Of a stretch of 64,000 nt of DNA, positions 58,493 through 64,000 are shown piece after piece. The notes beneath the pieces are model-generated. The model worked only from the letters and a program-made list of their open reading frames with translations, searched no databases and was not told the DNA's origin. The number at the start of each line of letters is the position of its first letter. Position 1 is the first letter of the stretch. The DNA is from Nocardia vaccinii NBRC 15922 (lineage in GTDB: Bacteria; Actinomycetota; Actinomycetes; Mycobacteriales; Mycobacteriaceae). The stretch spans positions 241,417 through 305,416 of the forward strand of contig NZ_BDCC01000035.1 in NCBI RefSeq assembly GCF_001613305.1. The letters run 5' to 3'. Position numbers and translations under genes: made by a program.

Positions 58493-59710
58493 TCAGGCGT
58501 GCTCCGGGTACGCGTGCACCAGTGCGCGGTCCAGCCGCGGCACCGCATGAGCGAGCGTGTGCTCCGCTTCGTGCGCGATGCGGTGTGCGTCGGCCAGGCT
58601 GGTGTCGGGGTCGATGTCGAGTTCGGCGTCGGCATACAGACGGTGGCCCAGCCATCGCATTCGCACACTCCGCACGCGGAGCACACCGTGTTCGGCCGCC
58701 AATGCGCGTTCCGCCGTGGCGATCAGGGCCGGATCGACCGCGTCCATCAAACGGGCGAACACATCACGTGCCGCGGTCCGCAAGACCCCGAGAATGGCCA
58801 CGGTGATCAGCAGCCCGACAAGCGGGTCGGCGAGCGGGAATCCGACCGCGACTCCCCCGGCCCCGATCAGCACCGCCAGCGAGGTGAGGCCGTCGATGCG
58901 GGCGTGCAGTCCGTCGGCCACCAGGGCCGCCGAACCGATCCGCCGCCCGACCCGGATCCGATACAGCGCGACGATCTCGTTGCCCGCGAATCCGACCAGT
59001 CCGGCGGCCGCCACCCACCACAGATGTTCCAGCGGCAACGGATGCATCAGCCGCCGCACCGCCTCGTATCCGGCCAATAGCGCCGACAGCGCGATCACCG
59101 TAATGACGAACAACCCCGCCAGGTCCTCCGCCCGCCCGAACCCGTAGGTGTACCGCCGCGTCGCGCCCCGCCGCCCCAGCGCGAACGCGATCCACAGCGG
59201 CACCGCGGTCAACGCGTCGGAAACGTTGTGAATCGTGTCGGCCGCCAATGCCACCGACCCGGACAGCAGCACGATCGCCACCTGCACCGCGGCCGTCACC
59301 CCCAGCACAACCAGGCTGATCTTCACCGCCCGGATGCCCGCGGAACTGGATTCGAGCACGTCATCGATGCTGTCGGCGGCGTCATGGCTGTGCGGCACGA
59401 GCAGCTCGCGCAGGACCCCGCGCACCCCGTGCGAATGGGTGTGTGGACCGTGTACGTGGGTGCGCCCGCCATGCGTGTGTGCATGCCCGTCGTGCGCGTG
59501 CGAATGCTCGGAGTGCTCATGGGACTGCCCAGCCCGCTCGTGGGAGTGCCCGCCGCGCTCGTGCGAATATCCGTCGTGCGCGTGCGAGTGCTCGCCCTGC
59601 TCACCACCCTCACGCACATGCTCACCGTGAGCGCGAGGATGCCCGTCCCGCGGCCGGAGATGCTCGACGCTCTCGCCCGATGGTCCGAACTCGTTGTGTG
59701 CGTTGCTCAT
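58493..59710 (-). CDS. Cation diffusion facilitator with a histidine-rich N-terminus (Zn/Co/Ni efflux)
   Basis: 405 aa from the ATG at 59710, which overlaps the ArsR stop (ATGA). Residues about 1-105 are a His/Gly/Glu-rich segment with many HSHAH, SHEH and HTHGG units, probably a metal reservoir. Six helices follow; the transport site is visible as ADTIHNVSD in TM2 and ADGLHARID in TM5 (HxxxD pairs of the zinc type). The cytoplasmic C-terminal domain has HRLYADAELDID and AEHTLAHAVPRLDRALVH. It exports divalent metal in exchange for protons and is controlled by the ArsR protein encoded directly upstream. Confidence 0.93.
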   Translation of the reverse strand: MSNAHNEFGPSGESVEHLRPRDGHPRAHGEHVREGGEQGEHSHAHDGYSHERGGHSHERAGQSHEHSEHSHAHDGHAHTHGGRTHVHGPHTHSHGVRGVLRELLVPHSHDAADSIDDVLESSSAGIRAVKISLVVLGVTAAVQVAIVLLSGSVALAADTIHNVSDALTAVPLWIAFALGRRGATRRYTYGFGRAEDLAGLFVITVIALSALLAGYEAVRRLMHPLPLEHLWWVAAAGLVGFAGNEIVALYRIRVGRRIGSAALVADGLHARIDGLTSLAVLIGAGGVAVGFPLADPLVGLLITVAILGVLRTAARDVFARLMDAVDPALIATAERALAAEHGVLRVRSVRMRWLGHRLYADAELDIDPDTSLADAHRIAHEAEHTLAHAVPRLDRALVHAYPEHA

Positions 59711-60099
59711 TCGCCTGCCACTTCCTTGCGCGGTAGTTCCCGGACCGATGCGACGGCACGATGATGCGCCGGGACTCCCGGACCGGCGTGCTCGGCGTTG
59801 TGCACCGCGTCCACGACGAGCTGGCGTACGTGCTCGTTCTCCAGCGCGTAATAGATCGAGGTACCGGACCTGCGGGTGCTGACCAGCCGGGCCATCCGCA
59901 GTTTGGCCAGATGCTGCGAGACCGAGGGCGCGGGTTTGCCGACCCGCGCGGCCAGATCGTTCACCGGGAGCTCGCCGCCGGCCAACACCCACAGCAACTG
60001 CACGCGGGTCGGATCGGCGAGCATGCGGAACACCTCGACGACCAGCCGGACCTGATCCTCCTCGATCAGCGAGCGCCTCATCTCGCTATCTGCATTCAT
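59707..60099 (-). CDS. ArsR/SmtB-family metal-sensing repressor
   Basis: 130 aa. The winged helix has FRMLADPTRVQLLWVLAGGE, then AARVGKPAPSVSQHLAKLR (recognition helix) and the wing STRRSGTSIYYAL. The alpha-5 region carries N88, H90, H100 and H104, near the zinc site of CzrA/SmtB, though N88 replaces the usual Asp and N101 occupies one His position. The start at 60099 coincides with the predicted transcription start below a TATTAT -10 box, so the message may be leaderless; Met7 (60081) is the alternative. The operator at 60087-60108 covers this start, giving autorepression of the repressor and the coupled CDF gene. Confidence 0.9.
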   Translation of the reverse strand: MNADSEMRRSLIEEDQVRLVVEVFRMLADPTRVQLLWVLAGGELPVNDLAARVGKPAPSVSQHLAKLRMARLVSTRRSGTSIYYALENEHVRQLVVDAVHNAEHAGPGVPAHHRAVASVRELPRKEVAGE

Positions 60100-60108
60100 A
60101 CGCAGATA
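60087..60108. promoter_or_regulatory. ArsR operator overlapping -10 and start
   Basis: TATCTGC-N8-GCAGATA, a perfect 7-bp inverted repeat. On the minus strand it overlaps TATTAT (60106-60111, -10-like) and the first ATG of the repressor, an ideal place to block initiation until metal binds. Confidence 0.7.
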
Positions 60109-60235
60109 ATAGCCCAGCGCGGCCGGACCGCGTCGAGTGAATCGGTGGCACGCACCTTTCCAGTTTGGCCGAAAATATTGATCTAATGTCCGGGGTTACC
60201 CTAGAAAACCCGGTCCGACCACATAATCTCGGGTT

Positions 60236-61708
60236 ATGACCCGCACGCCGTCCATTCTCATCATCGGAGCCGGATTCGCCGGGCTCGGCATGGCGCTCGA
60301 GCTGAAGCGCAACGGCCTGGACAATTTCACGATCCTGGAGAAGGCCGCCGATCTCGGCGGGGTATGGCGGGAGAACACCTACCCCAATGCCGCCTGCGAC
60401 GTCCCCTCACCGCTGTACTCGTGGTCGTTCGAGCCGAAGACCGATTGGCCGCGGCGCTTTTCGCGGCAGGCCGACATCCACGCGTACATGCGTTCGGTGG
60501 CGACCAAATACGCCCTGCCCGACAAGATCCGGTTCGGCACCGAGGTCACCGACGCGGAATTCGATGAGCAGCAAGGCATCTGGCAGGTCCGCACCGCCGA
60601 CGGCAGCACCCTCACCGCGGACCTGCTGATTCCCGCGGTCGGCCAGCTGTCGCGTCCGGCCCTGCCGAACATCCCGGGTATCGACACCTTCACCGGCGCC
60701 GCGTTCCATTCCGCCGAATGGGATCACAGCGTCGACCTGACCGGCAAGCGGATAGCCTGCATCGGCACGGGAGCCAGTGCGATCCAATACATTCCGGCGA
60801 TCCAGCCGCAGGCCGCGCACCTGACGCTGTTCCAGCGTTCGGCCGCCTGGGTACTGCCGAAATTCGACACCGAGTACACCGGGTTCCACCACGCGCTGTT
60901 CACCTGGTTCCCGCCGAGCCGATGGGCCGAGCGGTTCGCGATCTGGCTGTTCTTCGAGGTGATGGCGCTCGCGCTCACCGACATTCCCGGCATCAAGGGT
61001 CCGGTGGTCCGAATCGCGGATCGTCATCGCGAACAACAGGTTCCGGATCCGGAACTGCGTCGCAAACTCACCCCCGACTACGCCGCCGGATGTAAGCGCG
61101 GCCTGTTCTCCAACGAGTACTTCCCCGCGCTGAGCCGGCCGAACGTCACCGTGGAGACCACCGCGATCGAGGCGGTCACCCCGAAGGGCATCCGCACCGC
61201 CGACGGCGTCGAGCACGAGGTGGACGTCATCGTCTACAGCACCGGATTCAAGGGCACCGAATTCCTCGCGCCCATGAACATCTACGGTCGCTCCGGCCGC
61301 AAACTCGCCGACGTCTGGTCCCCCGAGGGCGCCCGCGCCTACCTGGGCATATCGGTGCCGGACTTCCCGAACCTGTTCCTGATGTACGGCCCGAACACCA
61401 ACGTCGGCGCCGGCTCGATCATCTACATGCTCGAATCCCAGGCCCGCTACATCCGGCAGATCGTCCGGTACCTGTCCGCCCGACCCGGCCGCTACCTGTC
61501 CGCCCGCGCGACCGTCGAACAGTCCTGGGACGACTGGCTGCAACGCCGCCTGAAGGACACCCCCTGGAACTTCTGCTCCAGCTGGTACCGCAACGCCTCC
61601 GGCCGCATCACCAACAACTGGCCCGGCGCCACCATCCTCTTCCGTTGGAAGACAAGGAAATTCACCCCCAACGACTACGAAGAGTCCACCGCCCCCGCCC
61701 ACCCGTGA
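60236..61708 (+). CDS. Flavin-containing / Baeyer-Villiger-type monooxygenase
   Basis: 490 aa. FAD-binding GAGFAG (residues 10-15) is followed by LGGVWRENTYPNAACDVPSP. The BVMO fingerprint FxGxxxHxxxW appears as FTGAAFHSAEW (about 153-163). The NADPH site GTGASA is at about 178, and VDVIVYSTGFKGTEF follows later. The family inserts oxygen next to ketones or oxidises heteroatoms using NADPH and O2. Mycobacterial EthA-like and Rv3854c-type enzymes are distant relatives. The gene stands alone, divergent from the ArsR gene; the substrate is unknown. Confidence 0.9.
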   Translation: MTRTPSILIIGAGFAGLGMALELKRNGLDNFTILEKAADLGGVWRENTYPNAACDVPSPLYSWSFEPKTDWPRRFSRQADIHAYMRSVATKYALPDKIRFGTEVTDAEFDEQQGIWQVRTADGSTLTADLLIPAVGQLSRPALPNIPGIDTFTGAAFHSAEWDHSVDLTGKRIACIGTGASAIQYIPAIQPQAAHLTLFQRSAAWVLPKFDTEYTGFHHALFTWFPPSRWAERFAIWLFFEVMALALTDIPGIKGPVVRIADRHREQQVPDPELRRKLTPDYAAGCKRGLFSNEYFPALSRPNVTVETTAIEAVTPKGIRTADGVEHEVDVIVYSTGFKGTEFLAPMNIYGRSGRKLADVWSPEGARAYLGISVPDFPNLFLMYGPNTNVGAGSIIYMLESQARYIRQIVRYLSARPGRYLSARATVEQSWDDWLQRRLKDTPWNFCSSWYRNASGRITNNWPGATILFRWKTRKFTPNDYEESTAPAHP

Positions 61709-61837
61709 CCCAGCGTCTCGCGCCATACCATCGAGCCACGACACCACAGCTACGCCCGATGGTCATGCGAGATGCCGCACATCCACCTCCGACCAGGTAG
61801 ACTCGCCCGAGCCCGGTGCCCACCCCACCACCGGCCA

Positions 61838-61913
61838 GCCTCCGTAGCTCAGGGGATAGAGCAACCCTCTCCTAAAGGGTAGGCCGCAGGTTCGAATCCT
61901 GCCGGGGGCACCA
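61838..61913 (+). tRNA. tRNA-Arg (anticodon CCU)
   Basis: 76 nt with a complete cloverleaf: acceptor GCCTCCG/CGGGGGC (one G-U), D-arm GCTC-AGGGGATA-GAGC, anticodon stem CCCT/AGGG with loop CTCCTAA (anticodon CCT), T-arm GCAGG-TTCGAAT-CCTGC, discriminator A and encoded CCA. It decodes AGG. The 3' half is overlapped on the other strand by a serine recombinase gene, marking it as the integration site. Confidence 0.95.
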
Positions 61914-63651
61914 GGCCATTGCCTTTCAAACCTGCGCCAACCGGTGCAGGTTTTTCGGTTTCTTCGCTGGTAGGCCGAGTATTGCGGATGACATCCATCA
62001 GTTCCACTCCGCCCTCCGCCGGCCGTTGGTCGGCCACGTCGATGCCGGTGGCCAGTTCGACCGCTACCGCTTCGGCATCGCTCACTGCCGTGGCGATCAG
62101 TTCGCCACCGAGCAGGGTCTTGAACGGTTCGGCCAGCTCGACGCGGACCTCATCCTGTTCGAGGTAGACCTTCTCGAAGAACGCTTGGTTGAACAAGCGG
62201 CGCACACTGTTGCTGGCTTCCGCATAGCCCGCGTAGCAGTTGCTGGCGTAGTTCAGGGCGGTGCGCAGGTTGGTCTCTACGACCTCGATGTTCAGCAGGC
62301 TGGCTTCAAGGCGGGATTCGATGTGCGCCAGTTGCTCGGCGATGCGGTCTTGTTCCTGCTTCATCAGGTCCAGCGGAAGCGCTCCAGCGTAATGAGCTTG
62401 GAGTAGCTTGCCGCGCTCATCGAGCAGGCGCTTCTTCTGTTTGTCCAGTTCCCGCGCCTCGCGGTCTGCGGCGTTGCGGCTGGTCGACAGTTCACCCCGG
62501 AGGCTGGTTTCGATCTCTTCACGCATGACGGGTGTCAACTGGATCGCCTTGTATTCCTCTTCGACCAGTTCTTCGACGCGGTCGATCAGCACGGCCCGGC
62601 GCTGGCAGTCGTTGAACTTCTGGTGACGGCCGAGGCACACGAAGTACGGATAGATGGTGCCGTGCCGGTTCTTGGCGTGGGTGACGATGAGCCGACTGCC
62701 ACATCCGCCACAGAACATCGTGGACTTCAAGTAGTGCGGATGCTCTCGTATCTTCTCGCCGTTCACCCGTGAAGACAGGAGGGTCTGCACGAGCTGCCAG
62801 GTGACAGGATCGACAAGCGGTGTGTAACGGCCAGGATGCACGGCTCCCCGGTAGACGACCTCACCCTTGTAGTACGGCGAGCGCAGGATCTCTTGCAGTC
62901 TGGTGTATTTGACTGTGGTGGCGGGAACCTTCGGCGTCGGCCGAGTTGTCAGCCCTCGGGCCGCGAGCTCCCTTTCCAGTCCCTTCAGGGTCCATTCCCC
63001 TGTGGCGAACGCCTGGAAGGCCCAGGCGATCAAGGGGCCGCGTTCGGGGTCTACGACCACCGTGCGGATCTCTGCGCCTTGGTCATTGATGACGCCGACG
63101 TTGCGGTAGCCGAGAGGCGCTCGGTTCGGCGTGCCGCCGGTGCGAGCCTTCTCGGTCATACCCTTCAGCACCTCGGTGGCGAGGTTTCGGGAGTAGAACT
63201 CCGAGATGGAGCTGAGGATGCCGTGCAGCAGCATCCCCGAAGGGGTTTCGTCGATGTTCTCGGTCGCTGAAACCAGCTCAGCGCCAGCGGCTCTGATGGC
63301 CATGTGGATCTCGACGTCGTCGGCCCGGTTGCGCGCCAAACGGTCGACCTTGTGAACAATGACGTAGTCGACCGGGTGCTCCTGGATGTAAGCGAGCATC
63401 TCTTGAAGTTTGGGCCGGTCGGCCGTCTTGGCGCTTTCGCCGCGTTCCACGAACTCCTTGACGACAACCGCGCCGAGCGACGCGGCCTTTTTTCGGTTGG
63501 CGTCGCGTTGCGCAGGAAGCGAGTAACCGTCCGCCTCACCATCCTTCTCTGCTTGCTCCTTGGTGGACACGCGCGGATACGACACAGCCGTTTTCAGCGG
63601 CTGATCTACCCCACTGATGCCCAGATCGAGTGGTTCTATTTTTCGTGCCAT
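61849..63651 (-). CDS. Large serine recombinase/integrase
   Basis: 600 aa from the ATG at 63651, which has GGAGG seven bases upstream; an in-frame ATG at 63684 has none. Resolvase domain: SYPRVSTKEQ with catalytic Ser29, DYVIVHKVDRLARN and ENIDETPSGMLLHGILSSIS. The recombinase domain contains GYRNVG and ILRSPYYKG. The zinc ribbon has CGGCGSRL (about 311-314) plus a second pair near CLGRHQKFNDC. A long coiled coil follows (about 370-480). The last 20 or so residues (PPAGFEPAAYPLGEGCSIP) are encoded by the antisense strand of the tRNA, so the native C-terminus in the free element must differ. It catalyses att-site recombination. Confidence 0.92.
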   Translation of the reverse strand: MARKIEPLDLGISGVDQPLKTAVSYPRVSTKEQAEKDGEADGYSLPAQRDANRKKAASLGAVVVKEFVERGESAKTADRPKLQEMLAYIQEHPVDYVIVHKVDRLARNRADDVEIHMAIRAAGAELVSATENIDETPSGMLLHGILSSISEFYSRNLATEVLKGMTEKARTGGTPNRAPLGYRNVGVINDQGAEIRTVVVDPERGPLIAWAFQAFATGEWTLKGLERELAARGLTTRPTPKVPATTVKYTRLQEILRSPYYKGEVVYRGAVHPGRYTPLVDPVTWQLVQTLLSSRVNGEKIREHPHYLKSTMFCGGCGSRLIVTHAKNRHGTIYPYFVCLGRHQKFNDCQRRAVLIDRVEELVEEEYKAIQLTPVMREEIETSLRGELSTSRNAADREARELDKQKKRLLDERGKLLQAHYAGALPLDLMKQEQDRIAEQLAHIESRLEASLLNIEVVETNLRTALNYASNCYAGYAEASNSVRRLFNQAFFEKVYLEQDEVRVELAEPFKTLLGGELIATAVSDAEAVAVELATGIDVADQRPAEGGVELMDVIRNTRPTSEETEKPAPVGAGLKGNGLVPPAGFEPAAYPLGEGCSIP

Positions 63652-63707
63652 ATTTATCCTCCGATAGATTTCGTTGTTCTCCATATAGGCTTCGCTGTTC
63701 GCCGCAC

Positions 63708-63767
63708 TCAGCGAAACAGTGCGGTGAGCGAGTGTTCATCTCGTATGGTCTTGTCTGGTCTTTTCAT
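63708..63767 (-). CDS. Possible 19-aa ORF between the ImmA-like gene and the recombinase
   Basis: An ATG at 63767 overlaps the ImmA-like stop (ATGA) and has GAGGAG seven bases upstream. It encodes MKRPDKTIRDEHSLTALFR and stops. It may be a leader or coupling peptide, or chance; the ribosome site and exact overlap favour translation. Confidence 0.45.
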   Translation of the reverse strand: MKRPDKTIRDEHSLTALFR

Positions 63768-64000
63768 TGCAAGCTCCTCACAAAATCTTGCGGTGACCGT
63801 TCGATCCATCCCGAGCTATTCACGCGGCCTTGGCATAGTGCTTGCCAGCCGATCGCGTGCCGCACGACGCCAGTTTCTTCGCGGTGGTCACAGTCACGTA
63901 GTCCCGTCTGGCGGAGTCGCACCTCGATCGCGATTTCGCTAACGCCGAAGAGTCGAGCAAGATCGGTGACTTTTTGGATACCTTGCCCCCAGGCACGCTT
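63764..64000 (-). CDS. C-terminal fragment of an ImmA/IrrE-family protein (5' end outside window)
   Basis: The frame is open from the right edge to a TGA at 63764 (78 visible residues). It includes QKVTDLARLFGVSEIAIEVR followed by LRQTGL, the C-terminal helical motif of ImmA/IrrE metallopeptidases, which usually reads LARxFxVSExAxxxRLxxLGL. In integrating elements, ImmA cleaves an ImmR-type repressor to trigger excision. The HExxH catalytic site lies outside the window, so the assignment rests on the tail and on the location beside a recombinase gene. Confidence 0.6.
   Translation of the reverse strand, partial: KRAWGQGIQKVTDLARLFGVSEIAIEVRLRQTGLRDCDHREETGVVRHAIGWQALCQGRVNSSGWIERSPQDFVRSLQ

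Larger units (their letters stand above)
61849..64000. mobile_element. Left end of an integrated element at tRNA-Arg (extends beyond window)
   Basis: The element carries a large serine recombinase, a tiny ORF and an ImmA/IrrE-like gene, all minus strand. The recombinase frame enters the tRNA sequence, so the junction (attL) must lie within the 3' part of the tRNA, roughly 61849-61913, with the tRNA rebuilt intact. The matching attR repeat should lie to the right of the window. Confidence 0.7.

Overview
The window is high-GC DNA most consistent with a mycolic-acid actinomycete, probably Nocardia or a close relative (inference). The grounds are an S10 ribosomal operon that stops at rpsQ, an antigen-85-like esterase, mycobacterial-style acyl-CoA metabolism genes, an SCO5389-type small protein and very frequent GTG starts and ATGA/GTGA overlaps.

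Layout. 1-4 kb: the end of a Pro/Ala-rich protein, an SGNH esterase, a membrane acyltransferase and a membrane protein of unknown role. 4.1-9.5 kb (minus strand): the S10 operon rpsJ-rplC-rplD-rplW-rplB-rpsS-rplV-rpsC-rplP-rpmC-rpsQ. 9.9-14.1 kb (minus): a four-gene exported/membrane operon with a methionine-rich loop, probably for copper. 14.2-14.6 kb: a decayed Rpn-type gene. 14.8-18.1 kb: a hotdog protein, then a probable antibiotic-inactivation pair (Vat-like acetyltransferase and MGT-type glycosyltransferase) divergent from a TetR regulator. 18.2-24.2 kb: lycopene cyclase-like oxidoreductase, SDR, enoyl-CoA hydratase, a double-headed TetR regulator, and an aldehyde dehydrogenase homologue that lacks the catalytic cysteine. 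24.2-25 kb: a non-coding stretch with imperfect tandem repeats. 25-27.7 kb: a DrrABC-like exporter. 27.7-31 kb: polysaccharide deacetylase, Nramp transporter and Ag85-like esterase.

31.2-49.8 kb (minus): two large NRPS-like genes (4442 and about 1731 aa) sit below a LuxR-type regulator and an M23 endopeptidase. They are the most unusual part of the window. Reading frames are fully open and domain folds recognisable, but most adenylation, condensation and epimerisation signature residues are substituted, the giant protein has no carrier domain and no thioesterase, and its domains are separated by long repetitive disordered linkers. Only one adenylation domain looks canonical. They look like pseudo-enzymes, scaffolds or a very aberrant assembly line.

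52-61.7 kb: nitronate monooxygenase, SCO5389-like protein, two acyl-CoA ligases, a possible RraB-like protein, an ArsR/CDF metal-efflux pair with a clear operator, and a Baeyer-Villiger-type monooxygenase. 61.8 kb to the right edge: tRNA-Arg(CCU), followed by the left end of an integrated element. Its serine recombinase gene runs antisense into the tRNA, and behind it lie a 19-codon ORF and the end of an ImmA/IrrE-like gene.
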